Positions 1-8,041 of a DNA stretch of 64,000 nt are shown piece by piece. Source of the DNA: Microvirga pudoricolor (GTDB taxonomy: Bacteria; Pseudomonadota; Alphaproteobacteria; Rhizobiales; Beijerinckiaceae); NCBI RefSeq assembly GCF_016892705.1, contig NZ_JAFEMB010000009.1, positions 78,709 to 142,708 of the forward strand. Direction: 5' to 3'. The notes beneath the pieces are model-generated. The model had not been told where the DNA came from, did not search any database, and worked only from the letters and a program-made list of their open reading frames with translations. A program made the translations under genes and the position numbers. Position 1 is the stretch's first letter. Each line of letters opens with the position of its first letter.

Positions 1-459
1 GAGGCCTTCCTGCGCTTTTTCCAGCAGATCACCCACGAAGACCTGCGGCTCCGTTTCTTTGCCCCGGTGCGGGACTTCAACCACGCCTTCCTGGCTCGGC
101 TGACGCAGCTCGACTACAGCCGCGCCATCGCCTTCGTGGCCTTCGACCGCGCAAGCGGCGACATGATGGGAGCCGTGCGCCTGCATGCGGATGCCAACCA
201 CGAGGCCGGCGAATATGCGATCCTGCTCCGCTCCGACCTCAAGGGTCTCGGCCTCGGCTGGGCCCTCATGCGCCTGATGATCGAGTGGGCGAAGGCGGAG
301 GGCATCCGATCCGTCGAAGGGCAGGTCCTGCGCGAAAACACTACGATGCTGGCCATGTGCCGAAGCCTTGGCTTCTCCGTGAAGAACGATCCCGAAGACC
401 CGGAGCTGAAGGTGGTGACGCTGCCAATCGAGCAGATCGACGGAGGCGCGCTCCCCTGA
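1..459 (+). CDS. C-terminal part of an acyl-CoA synthetase/GNAT-type acetyltransferase (truncated by window edge)
   Basis: The reading frame is open from base 1, so this is the last 152 residues of a longer protein that starts outside the window. It reads as a GNAT fold: a core with R-S-D-L-K-G-L-G-L-G-W-A-L-M, which fits the acetyl-CoA pyrophosphate-binding motif (R/QxxGxG/A), and a closing strand with G-F-S-V. The leading segment (THEDLRLRFFAPVRDF) is typical of the GNAT domain fused behind an ADP-forming acyl-CoA synthetase module (Pat/PatZ-like protein lysine acetyltransferases). That fusion is inferred, because the synthetase part is not in view. It converges on bfr, with a hairpin terminator between them. 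Confidence 0.8.
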   Translation, partial: EAFLRFFQQITHEDLRLRFFAPVRDFNHAFLARLTQLDYSRAIAFVAFDRASGDMMGAVRLHADANHEAGEYAILLRSDLKGLGLGWALMRLMIEWAKAEGIRSVEGQVLRENTTMLAMCRSLGFSVKNDPEDPELKVVTLPIEQIDGGALP

Positions 460-521
460 CGCACCATCGGATCGGTGACGCCGCATGGTCGAAATGCGTG
501 ACGGTCGGTTTCACGCAAAAG

Positions 522-547
522 AAAAGCCCCGGATCGTCCCGGGGCTT
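522..547. terminator. Bidirectional hairpin terminator between the GNAT gene and bfr
   Basis: A perfect 9-bp stem, AAGCCCCGG (524-532) with CCGGGGCTT (539-547), encloses a 6-nt loop. It is preceded by an A-rich run and lies between two convergent genes, so it could serve both. Confidence 0.75.
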
Positions 548-576
548 GGGGTTGAAATTCTGAAAGTGGCGGGCGC

Positions 577-1065
577 TTAATGCCCCTCGCTCTTCACGTC
601 ACCAACATGCTTCTGCGCATAGAGCTGCAGGCCGAGCTGGTCGACGAGGTTGAGCTGGGTCTCGAGGAAGTCGATGTGGCCTTCCTCATCCTTCATCAGA
701 TCCTCGAACAGGTTCTTGGAGACCCGGTCGCCGACGCTCTCGGCGTACTTGGCGGCCTCGCCGTAGAGGTTCCGGGCCTCGTGCTCGGCCGCCAGATCGC
801 ATTCCAGAATTTCCTTGACGGTCTGGCCGATGCGCAGGGGATCGAGCACTTGGAGGTTCGGGAAACCGTCCAGGAAAATGATGCGCTCGATGAAGCGGTC
901 GGCGTGGTGCATTTCCTCGATGGATTCCTCGCGCCAAGCCTTTGCGAGCTCCTTGTAGCCCCAGTCGTCCAGGATGCGGTAATGCAGCCAGTACTGGTTG
1001 ACGGCCGTCAGCTCGCTGCGGAGGCCCCGATTCAAGTACTCGATGACCTTTGCGTCGCCCTTCAT
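577..1065 (-). CDS. bfr: Bacterioferritin
   Basis: A 162-residue, full-length bacterioferritin: a four-helix ferritin subunit that oxidises Fe(II) and stores iron in a 24-mer with haem at the subunit interface. The ferroxidase ligands sit where they do in E. coli Bfr: Glu18, Glu51 and His54 are visible, with later E-C-D-L-A-A-E-H and D-E-E-G-H-I-D segments supplying the second half of the di-iron site. The haem ligand Met52 is present (E-E-M-H-H). It lies 147 bp downstream of bfd on the same strand and may share its transcript. It ends at a hairpin terminator. Confidence 0.97.
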   Translation of the reverse strand: MKGDAKVIEYLNRGLRSELTAVNQYWLHYRILDDWGYKELAKAWREESIEEMHHADRFIERIIFLDGFPNLQVLDPLRIGQTVKEILECDLAAEHEARNLYGEAAKYAESVGDRVSKNLFEDLMKDEEGHIDFLETQLNLVDQLGLQLYAQKHVGDVKSEGH

Positions 1066-1212
1066 ACTACCCTCTCGTCAGAAACCGGCGCCGTCGCGCT
1101 CCGCGCTCTTTATCTAGAGTCGCTATAAACTGCGCAAGCGAAATCATCCTGGCGAAGGGCGAGTCTCAGGGGCGCCGAGACCGGACGGGAGAGGCCGTCT
1201 CCGTTCGCGCAC

Positions 1213-1488
1213 TCAGAGCGAGGGTTCGGCGGCGATCGCCGCGCCGACGGAACTGGCGGCGCCGTTCGCGGCGCTCAGCGAGCAGCAACCCCGCTGGCAG
1301 GTGGCCTCCGCGGCCTCCGAGAGCGCCTTGTCCATGATCGAGCGGATCGTGCGCGCGCAACGCCCGCAATTGGGGCTGCAGCCAAGACAGGTGTAGACTT
1401 GGGCGGGCGTGCGGGGGCAGCCGGGGCCAGGCTTCAGACAGGCCTTCACATCTCCGTCCGACAGGAGATTGCAGGAGCATACGATCAT
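1213..1488 (-). CDS. bfd: Bacterioferritin-associated ferredoxin
   Basis: A 91-residue BFD-like [2Fe-2S] protein. In known systems Bfd docks on bacterioferritin and passes electrons to the core haem to release stored Fe(II). The cluster ligands are C4-x-C6 near the N terminus and C41-G-R-C44, matching the E. coli pattern CxC...CxxC. Extra cysteines (C34, C37 and a C-terminal C-Q-R-G-C-C) and an Ala/Ser-rich tail go beyond the usual ~65 residues. It lies upstream of bfr on the same strand. A possible Irr-type box lies just before the start. Confidence 0.93.
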   Translation of the reverse strand: MIVCSCNLLSDGDVKACLKPGPGCPRTPAQVYTCLGCSPNCGRCARTIRSIMDKALSEAAEATCQRGCCSLSAANGAASSVGAAIAAEPSL

Positions 1489-1500
1489 CGGGGTTTCTAG

Positions 1501-1517
1501 TTTAGAACTGTTTAAAA
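1501..1517 (-). promoter_or_regulatory. Candidate Irr (ICE-type) iron-control box upstream of bfd
   Basis: TTTAGAACTGTTTAAAA resembles the rhizobial ICE motif TTTAGAA-N3-TTCTAAA: the left half is exact and the right half matches at 5 of 7 positions. It ends 12 bp before the bfd start codon, which is close for an operator but compatible with repression. The right half is weak, so this is only a candidate. Confidence 0.4.
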
Positions 1518-1606
1518 CTGTAGATCTATCAGAGACTTAACCGATTTGTCCGCTGGTTGCAAAGGGCCTTCCGCTGCGCCCGGTTGTCACGCTGCGCTGC
1601 CCTGCT

Positions 1607-2173
1607 TCAGTCCAACCGGCGAAACAGCCCCGGATAATCCAGAACGAAGCCGTCCCGGTCCACGGGCAGGTCCGCCGTGAAGCCGCTGTCCAGGCTTTCG
1701 AACCGGTAGTCGAGCCCGGACTCCAGGGCAGTGTAGCGCTGCGACCGGGGCGACACCGTCAGATTGGGTACGCCGACATAGCAGAGGCGGACCTCAACCG
1801 CGTCGCCGGGCTTCATGTCGAGCCGTCGGATCGGCAGGGTGTTCGTCAGGGGCGTGGCCTGGATGTCGATGTCGATGCAGCCCTGCAGGCCCGGCTCTTC
1901 CCGGCCGTCGACCTGCCAGGATCCACGTCCATTGCTGAGGAGGCGCAGGGCCTTCCCGGACGTGGTCCACAGGGTCGCCTCGCGTACATGCCACAGTGCG
2001 TCGAGCCGCAGGCGGTAGGACAGGCCGAACCTCGTCCCATCCTCCGTCCCGATGACCACGCCGGCCACGTCGAGGCCGCCCTCTGCCGGGCTGACGTCAG
2101 CCTGCTCCATTCCGGCCTCGCAGCCCTCCCAGGCCGACCAGCGGATGGAGCGGAAGATGAGCGTGGACGTCAT
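1607..2173 (-). CDS. Putative glycolipid-binding domain protein (PF06475-like)
   Basis: A 188-residue cytosolic protein without signal peptide. The opening I-F-R-S-I-R-W-S-A-W-E-G-C-E and the later L-S-Y-R-L-R-L-D, D-I-D-I-Q-A-T-P-L-T-N-T-L-P-I-R and Y-T-A-L-E-S-G-L-D-Y-R-F-E-S segments are characteristic of the 'putative glycolipid-binding' family, whose biochemical function is not established. A longer reading frame (to 2275) would overlap the end of lutC; the start at MTSTLIF avoids this and matches the family's N terminus. It sits just downstream of lutC on the same strand (about 60 bp) and could be read through from that operon. Confidence 0.8.
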   Translation of the reverse strand: MTSTLIFRSIRWSAWEGCEAGMEQADVSPAEGGLDVAGVVIGTEDGTRFGLSYRLRLDALWHVREATLWTTSGKALRLLSNGRGSWQVDGREEPGLQGCIDIDIQATPLTNTLPIRRLDMKPGDAVEVRLCYVGVPNLTVSPRSQRYTALESGLDYRFESLDSGFTADLPVDRDGFVLDYPGLFRRLD

Positions 2174-2234
2174 GCGGGTCTCCCGGTCGAACGGGAGGAT
2201 TATGGTGGCGCTCGCTAGGCTGTCGAGTCGGAAC

Positions 2235-2906
2235 CTAGTCGCCCACCAGCACGATGTGCAGCCGCCGTGGGCCATGGGCGCCCAGCAGCAATGTCTGCTC
2301 GATATCGCCGGAGCGCGAGGGGCCGGTGAGCCAGTTGACCGTGCGAGGCATTGTCCCCTTGCCCTGGGCGAAGCGGATCTTTGACCAGACGGACTCGTAA
2401 TCCGTGGCCAAGTCCTTGGCGGCCACGACGACGATATGGTTGTCGGGCAGGAAGTTCAGGGTCGACGGGTTTTCGTGACCCGAGACCATCACGACGGTGC
2501 CGGTCTCGGCGACGCCCGCGAAGGCATGGCTGACGGCGTTGAGGTCCGAGCCTCGGCTCGGGCCCTGGGACATATCGAGCGCCGTCTCCGACCAGGGCAT
2601 GGCCTCGAGGCGCGGATCGTCCCCCATGCGCAGCGTCGCGGGCAGGTTGTGGTCGCGCAGGTAGGCCGCGATGCTCTGGGGCACCTCGGCTGGCGTCGCG
2701 ACTTCCGTCACAGTCGCCAGGGCGGCCTCCGCCTGCAGCTTGAACAGGTCGACCCTCTCTCGCCCCTGGACCTGACCGCGCGCCGGGATCAGGCCCCTCG
2801 GGGCTCGGTCGAGCCTGTCCGCCACCATCTGGCGGCGGATCGTTTCCTTGCCCGTGACGCCCAGCGAGCGGCGGATATTGCCGAGGATGTCATCCCGGGC
2901 ACTCAT
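2235..2906 (-). CDS. lutC: Lactate utilization protein C (LUD domain)
   Basis: A 223-residue LUD-domain protein, third in the lutA-lutB-lutC operon. Family hallmarks are the N-terminal S-A-R-D-D-I-L-G-N-I-R-R-S-L and the central V-A-E-T-G-T-V-V-M-V-S followed by L-N-F-L-P-D-N-H-I-V-V. LutABC together oxidise L-lactate to pyruvate with iron-sulfur clusters, without a flavin L-lactate dehydrogenase; the precise role of LutC is unclear. Its ATG overlaps the lutB stop (ATGA), indicating translational coupling. Confidence 0.93.
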   Translation of the reverse strand: MSARDDILGNIRRSLGVTGKETIRRQMVADRLDRAPRGLIPARGQVQGRERVDLFKLQAEAALATVTEVATPAEVPQSIAAYLRDHNLPATLRMGDDPRLEAMPWSETALDMSQGPSRGSDLNAVSHAFAGVAETGTVVMVSGHENPSTLNFLPDNHIVVVAAKDLATDYESVWSKIRFAQGKGTMPRTVNWLTGPSRSGDIEQTLLLGAHGPRRLHIVLVGD

Positions 2907-4336
2907 CGGCTCAGTCCTCCCCGTTCACGGGCCCAACGGGCTTGGAATGTTTCGCCCTGAGGCGCGGGAAAATCCCGGTTCTTGGTCCAGCCGCGCGCCA
3001 GCGGCAGCCACTTGAACCGTCCCCTGGTGCGTCCCGCAAGGCCCAGCGCCCCCATGCCGAGGCGGGTAGCGAGGCGGTACAGCGCCGGGCGCCGGGCGAA
3101 AAACCCCCAGACTGCCAGGCCCGAGCGAACCGTCGCCGGGGTCAGGTGCCGTTCGAACTCCCGTTCGCGCCAATGGCGCATGAGCTTGGGGAGGGGAATG
3201 CGCACGGGGCAGACGCTTTCGCAGCGTCCGCAGAAGGTTGAGGCATTGGGGAGATGCCCGGCCTTGTCGACGCCGATGAGGCTTGGCGTCAGGACCGCGC
3301 CCATCGGACCAGGATAGACCCAGCCGTAAGCATGGCCCCCCACCGCGTGGTAGACCGGGCAATGGTTCATGCAGGCCCCGCAGCGGATACAGCGCAGCAT
3401 CTCCTGGAAACTCGTGCCCAGCATGGAGGAGCGCCCGTTGTCCAGGATGACCACATGGTAGTTGTCCGGCCCATCCGCATCCGTGGGGCGGCGCGGACCC
3501 GTGGAAAAGGTGGTGTAGACCGACATCTCCTGGCCGGTGGCGGAGCGCGCCAGCACCCGCAGGATCTGGCTGGCGTCCTCAAGGGTCGGTACCAGCTTCT
3601 CGAGGGAGGCCAGGACGATATGCGTTTTAGGCAGGATCTGGGTGAGGTCGCCGTTGCCCTCGTTGGTGACGATGATCGAGGTCCCGGTCTCGGCCACCAG
3701 GAAATTCGCGCCCGTGATGCCCACATCGGCCGCGAGGAACCGCTCCCGCAGCACGGTGCGGGCCTCGGTCAGCAGCTTCACGGGCTCCGAGAGGTCGCGG
3801 TCCGCGTCGAGATGGGTGTGAACCCGGCGAAAATCCTCCTCCACCTGCGTGGCGTTCAGGTGAACGGCCGGCGCGATGATGTGGCTCGGCAACTCGCCGC
3901 GAAGCTGGATGATGTACTCGCCGAGATCCGTTTCCACCGGCCGGATGCCGTGAGCCTCCAGGTGGTGGTTGATGCCGATCTCCTCAGAGATCATCGACTT
4001 GCCCTTGGTGACCGTCTTGGCGTCCACCTCGCGGCAGATGGACAGGATGATGGCGCGGGCTTCCTCGGCGTCGCGGGCGAAATGCACATGGCCCCCGGAA
4101 GCCTTCACCTTCTCCTCGTAGGCTTCGAGATACAGGTCAAGGTGCTCGAGGGCGTGGTTCTTGATGTCCCGGGCCGAGTCCCGCAAGGCCTCGAATTCCG
4201 GCAGCTTGTCGGCCGTGCGCTGGCGCTTCTCTATGAAGCCCTGCCGCACGTTACCGAGCGCCCGCTGGAGCTGCGCGTCGTTGAGGGCTTCGACGGCGTT
4301 TTCCTTGAATCGGGGGGAGGTTGCATGAACGCTCAT
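2903..4336 (-). CDS. lutB: L-lactate oxidation iron-sulfur protein LutB (LldF)
   Basis: A 477-residue subunit of the LutABC lactate oxidation system. It has an N-terminal LUD domain (V-A-E-T-G-T-S-I-I-V-T-N-E-G-N-G-D-L) followed by two [4Fe-4S] ferredoxin motifs, C-I-R-C-G-A-C-M-N-H-C-P and C-G-R-C-E-S-V-C-P, and a C-terminal extension with a hydrophobic, arginine-rich stretch. Length and order match LutB/LldF. It is coupled by ATGA overlaps to lutA upstream and lutC downstream, so the three are almost certainly one transcript. Confidence 0.95.
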   Translation of the reverse strand: MSVHATSPRFKENAVEALNDAQLQRALGNVRQGFIEKRQRTADKLPEFEALRDSARDIKNHALEHLDLYLEAYEEKVKASGGHVHFARDAEEARAIILSICREVDAKTVTKGKSMISEEIGINHHLEAHGIRPVETDLGEYIIQLRGELPSHIIAPAVHLNATQVEEDFRRVHTHLDADRDLSEPVKLLTEARTVLRERFLAADVGITGANFLVAETGTSIIVTNEGNGDLTQILPKTHIVLASLEKLVPTLEDASQILRVLARSATGQEMSVYTTFSTGPRRPTDADGPDNYHVVILDNGRSSMLGTSFQEMLRCIRCGACMNHCPVYHAVGGHAYGWVYPGPMGAVLTPSLIGVDKAGHLPNASTFCGRCESVCPVRIPLPKLMRHWREREFERHLTPATVRSGLAVWGFFARRPALYRLATRLGMGALGLAGRTRGRFKWLPLARGWTKNRDFPAPQGETFQARWARERGGLSR

Positions 4337-5124
4337 CGGAGGGCTCCCTGGCCGGCTCGCGGGGTCCCGATGGGCGGCTCATCGGTCATCCCGGCCAGCA
4401 CCTCGGCCACGTGGCGAACGGCGACAGGCCGTCCGTCGCGGCTGAGCTTGCCGGCCATGTTCAAGAGGCAGCCCAGATCGCCCGCCACGAGGGTCGGGGC
4501 GCTGGTCGCGGCCACGTTCTTGGCCTTTTCCTCCACGATGGCGCCGGAGATGTCGCTGTATTTGACCGCGAAGGTGCCTCCGAACCCGCAGCACACGTCG
4601 CTGTCGTTCATCTCGACAAGGTTGAGGCCCTCGACGCTGGCGAGCAGGCGCCGGGGCTGGGACTTCACGCCGAGTTCGCGCAGGCCCGAGCAGGAATCAT
4701 GGTAGGTCACGGCTCCGTCGAAGGCGGCTTCCACCCGGGTGATCCCGAGCACGTCCACGAGAAAGCTCGTCAACTCGTGGGTCCGGGCCGCCAGGTCGTT
4801 GGCGCGGGGCAGCCAGTTGGGGTCGTCGTCGAACATCTCCGGGTAATGCTTCCGGATCGTTCCGGCGCAGGAGCCCGAAGGCGCGACCACGTAATCGTAA
4901 CCCCGGAAGGACTCGATCATTCGCTCGGCGAGGGCGCGGGCGGTGGCCCGGTCGCCGGAATTGAATGCCGGTTGGCCGCAGCAGGTCTGGACTGGAACCT
5001 CGACGGAACATCCAGCCTCCTCCAGCAACTTCACGGCTGCGAAACCGACGCTGGGCCGCATGAGGTCGACGAGGCAGGTCACGAAGAGGGCGACGCGGGT
5101 GTTCCCGCTCTTGCTGTGCGTCAC
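4333..5124 (-). CDS. lutA: (Fe-S)-binding protein LutA (LldE), lactate oxidation
   Basis: A 263-residue CCG-domain protein, first gene of lutABC. Two cysteine-rich CCG modules are visible: Q-T-C-C-G-Q-P-A-F-N-S-G in the first half and D-V-C-C-G-F-G-G-T-F-A-V-K in the second, with C-L-V-D-L-M-R-P and S-C-S-G-L-R-E-L upstream of each. This pattern is shared with heterodisulfide reductase HdrB and GlcF. It begins with GTG. No dedicated LldR-type regulator lies next to it. It overlaps lutB by ATGA. Confidence 0.94.
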   Translation of the reverse strand: MTHSKSGNTRVALFVTCLVDLMRPSVGFAAVKLLEEAGCSVEVPVQTCCGQPAFNSGDRATARALAERMIESFRGYDYVVAPSGSCAGTIRKHYPEMFDDDPNWLPRANDLAARTHELTSFLVDVLGITRVEAAFDGAVTYHDSCSGLRELGVKSQPRRLLASVEGLNLVEMNDSDVCCGFGGTFAVKYSDISGAIVEEKAKNVAATSAPTLVAGDLGCLLNMAGKLSRDGRPVAVRHVAEVLAGMTDEPPIGTPRAGQGALR

Positions 5125-5243
5125 GAAGTGTGTGCTCCCGGTTGGAAGTACACCAGCATCGTTCCCTGGAATTGGTCAAGGGTGTTCCCGGACGCAGAGG
5201 AGCCGCGCCTATGGCGCAGCCCCTCGCTCGCCCGCTCAAGGCC

Positions 5244-5789
5244 TTACATCACGAAGAAGTCGGAGGCCTTCAGATGTGTGCCGGCCTTGATCTGGGCGAA
5301 CTGGATCGCCGCGCCGGACCCGTTCCCGTCGGCGTCGTAGGAAATGGCGCCGGTCTGCTTGTTGTAGATGATGCGGTCGTCCGCATCGTGAGCCGCCGCG
5401 CCAACATAAAACGAGGCTTTCTTGACGACGCCCCTGTTCGTGTAGTCGCCCTCGACCTCGCTGTTGCGCATGGTCTTGATGCCCTGGAAGATGGACTGCT
5501 CCAGGAAGATCTTTTCGCCGATCTTCGTGTCGAGATCGACGATTGTGTCGATGTTGTTGCCTCCGAGAGCCGTATCGAAGATGAAGCTGTCGTAGCCGGC
5601 CCCGCCTTTCAGCCTATCCTGGCCGAGGCCGCCGCTGAGATTATCGTCACCGCCGCGGCCGACGAGCATGTCGTTTCCGCTGCCGGCCCAAATCGCATTT
5701 CCCTTCGCGTCGCCTCTGAAACTGTAGCTTTCTATCGAGAAACCGCTCGGATGAACCTCGGACGGAATGGCTGACTTCTTGACGGACAT
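5244..5789 (-). CDS. Short RTX (haemolysin-type calcium-binding) protein 1
   Basis: A 181-residue protein with a few Ca2+-binding RTX nonapeptides (G-S-G-N-D-M-L-V-G-R-G-G-D-D-N-L-S-G-G) and the serralysin-like C-terminal module D-S-F-I-F-D-T-A-L-G-G-N-N-I-D. It ends I-S-Y-D-A-D-G-N-G-S-G-A-A-I-Q-F-A, then a hydrophobic tail F-F-V-M. RTX proteins with such tails are exported by type I secretion, with no N-terminal signal. The start at 5789 is chosen for GGAG 9 bases upstream; a GTG at 5819 is possible. First of three tandem RTX genes on this strand. There is no recognisable catalytic domain. Confidence 0.85.
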   Translation of the reverse strand: MSVKKSAIPSEVHPSGFSIESYSFRGDAKGNAIWAGSGNDMLVGRGGDDNLSGGLGQDRLKGGAGYDSFIFDTALGGNNIDTIVDLDTKIGEKIFLEQSIFQGIKTMRNSEVEGDYTNRGVVKKASFYVGAAAHDADDRIIYNKQTGAISYDADGNGSGAAIQFAQIKAGTHLKASDFFVM

Positions 5790-5840
5790 GTTGGCTCCAC
5801 ACATTAGGGATGAATTCACTTCACGAGAAAGTGCCGAACA

Positions 5841-5861
5841 TCACATAATATATCGTAACAA
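5841..5861 (-). promoter_or_regulatory. Possible degenerate copy of the RTX upstream motif
   Basis: On the minus strand TGTTACGATATATTATGTGA resembles the block upstream of the other two RTX genes (TGTTAAACGATATTACGTTA), with small insertions and deletions. It lies about 50-70 bp upstream of the RTX protein 1 start. The match is weak. Confidence 0.25.
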
Positions 5862-5965
5862 TATTTCCGCTGCGTCACAACTGCGCACCTGCCGCAAGGT
5901 TGACCAAACTGGTGGGAAGTTCTTCCGATTGCGGAAGGGGCGGGATGCCGCCCGCCCCCTGCGCT

Positions 5966-6736
5966 TCAGATCAAATGGAAATCCGAGCTCTTGAGGTTGA
6001 GCACCTTGCTGAAGCGCACGAACATGATGGCCGCTCCGGGCCCTGATCCATCCGCATCGTAAGACAGGCTTCTGCTGGTGGGATCCCAGATGAGGTAGTC
6101 GTTGGCGTCCAAGGCCTGGGGTCCCACGACGAATTCATCGGGTTGGATGGCACCGTCGCGGGCGACGGACTCGAACAGTGCGCCGCTGAGCCATATCGAG
6201 TCACGGCCTCCGCCGCGGAAATCCTTGATCAGGTCGACATTGTCGGGCCCCAGGGCCGTATCGAAGGCGAAGACATCGGACCCGTCTCCTCCTGTCAGGA
6301 CATCGTGCCCATGGCCGCCGTTGATGATGTCGTTGCCGGGGCCGCCGTCCAAGACATCGTTGCCGAAGCTGGCTTTCAGATCATCCGCGCCAAAGCTGCC
6401 ATGGAGAGTGTCGGTGCCGACTCCGCCAAAAATGATGTCTTGATCCTCTCCTCCATAGAGGATGTTGCCGTCCGGGCCACCATACAGAATGTCGTTGCCG
6501 GCATTGCCAAACAGGATGTTGAATCCATAGCCGCCGCTCATGATGTCGTGGCCGCCGCCTCCATAAAGTTCGTCGTTGCCGTCGTTGCCATTGATCCGGT
6601 CGTCGTTGGGACCTCCAACGAAGTAATCGGCCCCGGACCCACCCTCGTAGTTGTAGGTGGGCAGGTCATAGACGCCTCCGGACTCGAATTCGCGCAACTG
6701 GAAGCTCGGTTCGGCAAATAGAGACCTGACTTTCAC
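5966..6736 (-). CDS. RTX calcium-binding protein 2
   Basis: A 256-residue protein composed almost wholly of RTX nonapeptides (G-G-x-G-x-D-x-L/I/F-x), running from about residue 33 to 150, for example N-G-N-D-G-N-D-E-L-Y-G-G-G-G. The C-terminal module is shared with its neighbours: V-F-A-F-D-T-A-L-G-P-D-N-V-D-L-I, then L-S-Y-D-A-D-G-S-G-P-G-A-A-I-M-F and the tail S-S-D-F-H-L-I. It should fold as a Ca2+-dependent parallel beta roll outside the cell after type I secretion; function beyond that is unknown. The GTG start has AGGAG 8 bases upstream. The AACGTAATACCGTT motif lies 33-46 bp before it. Confidence 0.88.
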   Translation of the reverse strand: MKVRSLFAEPSFQLREFESGGVYDLPTYNYEGGSGADYFVGGPNDDRINGNDGNDELYGGGGHDIMSGGYGFNILFGNAGNDILYGGPDGNILYGGEDQDIIFGGVGTDTLHGSFGADDLKASFGNDVLDGGPGNDIINGGHGHDVLTGGDGSDVFAFDTALGPDNVDLIKDFRGGGRDSIWLSGALFESVARDGAIQPDEFVVGPQALDANDYLIWDPTSRSLSYDADGSGPGAAIMFVRFSKVLNLKSSDFHLI

Positions 6737-6768
6737 TATTTATCTCCTGGTTGTGACATCGCTAACTA

Positions 6769-6782
6769 AACGTAATACCGTT
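6769..6782 (-). promoter_or_regulatory. Conserved inverted-repeat motif upstream of RTX protein 2
   Basis: AACGTAATACCGTT has AACG/CGTT arms in inverted orientation. It matches the motif at 7834-7847 in 13 of 14 bases and sits at nearly the same distance (33-46 bp) from the start codon. A TTGAAC box flanks it on the minus strand. It is either a shared operator or part of a shared promoter. Confidence 0.55.
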
Positions 6783-6994
6783 ATAAAAGTTCAACTTTTT
6801 GACCAGGTCGCAGGATTTCTAACAGTCCGGCAAAAGGCTGATGAGGGTGAAATGGATGAACCTCAAGCTTTCGTGGATGGGTCGACGCAAATGCCGCCCG
6901 CGAATGCTTGAGGTTGTCGGCGTCGAGCTCCCGCGACCGTTCCCAGTCGCGACAACTCCAAGCCGGCGGGACGACCTGCGCGTCCTGCGCATCC

Positions 6995-7798
6995 TCAGAT
7001 CAGGATGAGATCCGAGTGCTGCAGGATGGTGCCAGCTTTCAGTTGGGCGAACTGCACGGCTGCCTTCCCGCCCGCCCCATCCGCGTCATAGGAGAGAACG
7101 CCCGACTTGGCGTCGTAGAGGATATGCGTGGCTGCTGTTTGGGCTGTCGTGCCGGCGAGGAACTCACTGGCCTTCAGGGCATTCCCGGCGCGACCGGACA
7201 GAGCCTGAAAGACGTCGGTGTCGAGGGCGATCTTATCGCCTTGTGCGATCACTTGGTTGAAGTCGCCGATGGCGTCGATATTGCCGCCGCCGAGTTCCGT
7301 GTCGAACACGAACATGTCCGCGCCGGCACCGCCCGACAGAACATCCATCCCGGCGCCGCCGTGGATGACATCGTTGCCGAAACCACCGTTAATCTTGTCG
7401 TTTCCGGCATTCCCATACAGGATGTCATCGCCCCAGCCTCCGTTGATCTTGTCGATGCCTCCGGCGCCAGCCACAATGTCGTCGCCGTTGCCGCCATCGA
7501 GCAGATTGCCGTCGGGACCACCATAAATCTCGTCGTTGCCGTCATCGCCGTAGAGCTGATTCATGCCCTGACCACCATCGATGGTGTCGTTGCCGGCGCC
7601 TCCGCGCAGCACGTCGTTGCCGGCATTGCCGTTGATTTGTTCCGCTAGTTCCGTGCCGGTGTAGACGTCGTCGGCTCTCGTACCGTTGAAGACTTTTGCC
7701 GGCGGCGTCGGCTCCACGGGTTGGATGTCGTAAACGTTGCCCGCCACGAAAGTGCCGAGCTTGGCTTCGAAGAGCTTGTCGAGAAACTTGATAGGCAC
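6995..7798 (-). CDS. RTX calcium-binding protein 3
   Basis: A 267-residue protein with a short N-terminal leader (M-P-I-K-F-L-D-K-L-F-E), about a dozen RTX nonapeptides (I-N-G-N-A-G-N-D-V-L-R-G-G-A-G-N-D onward), and the C-terminal module found in RTX proteins 1 and 2: F-V-F-D-T-E-L-G-G-G-N-I-D, L-S-Y-D-A-D-G-A-G-G-K-A-A-V-Q-F-A-Q-L-K-A-G-T and a hydrophobic tail L-I-L-I. The start is GTG with AGGA upstream. It is likely type I-secreted. There is no enzymatic domain. The neighbouring copies look like tandem duplicates that have diverged in repeat number. Confidence 0.88.
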   Translation of the reverse strand: MPIKFLDKLFEAKLGTFVAGNVYDIQPVEPTPPAKVFNGTRADDVYTGTELAEQINGNAGNDVLRGGAGNDTIDGGQGMNQLYGDDGNDEIYGGPDGNLLDGGNGDDIVAGAGGIDKINGGWGDDILYGNAGNDKINGGFGNDVIHGGAGMDVLSGGAGADMFVFDTELGGGNIDAIGDFNQVIAQGDKIALDTDVFQALSGRAGNALKASEFLAGTTAQTAATHILYDAKSGVLSYDADGAGGKAAVQFAQLKAGTILQHSDLILI

Positions 7799-7833
7799 GA
7801 TGCAATCCTGTCGTTTTGCTAATCAGGTCACTT

Positions 7834-7847
7834 AACGTAATATCGTT
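7834..7847 (-). promoter_or_regulatory. Conserved inverted-repeat motif upstream of RTX protein 3
   Basis: AACGTAATATCGTT, 36-49 bp before the GTG start, matches the motif at 6769-6782 except for one base. The flanks also agree: on the minus strand TTCAAC lies before it and TTAAGT after it. This supports common regulation of the two RTX genes. Confidence 0.55.
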
Positions 7848-8041
7848 TAACAGTTGAACAAGACCCTCTCGACGAAGAATTTATTGTCGAGCTTCAAGCT
7901 GAGCGGCAAGATCCGTGCACCCCAAAAGATCGGGTGTCCGAAACATCGGCTCTTGTACTCTGGTCTCCTAGACTGGGGTTTGAAGGTTACTCGGGCGTGC
8001 CGCCCTGATGCGCTCGAATACCGTGAAGCTCGGCAGGTTTA

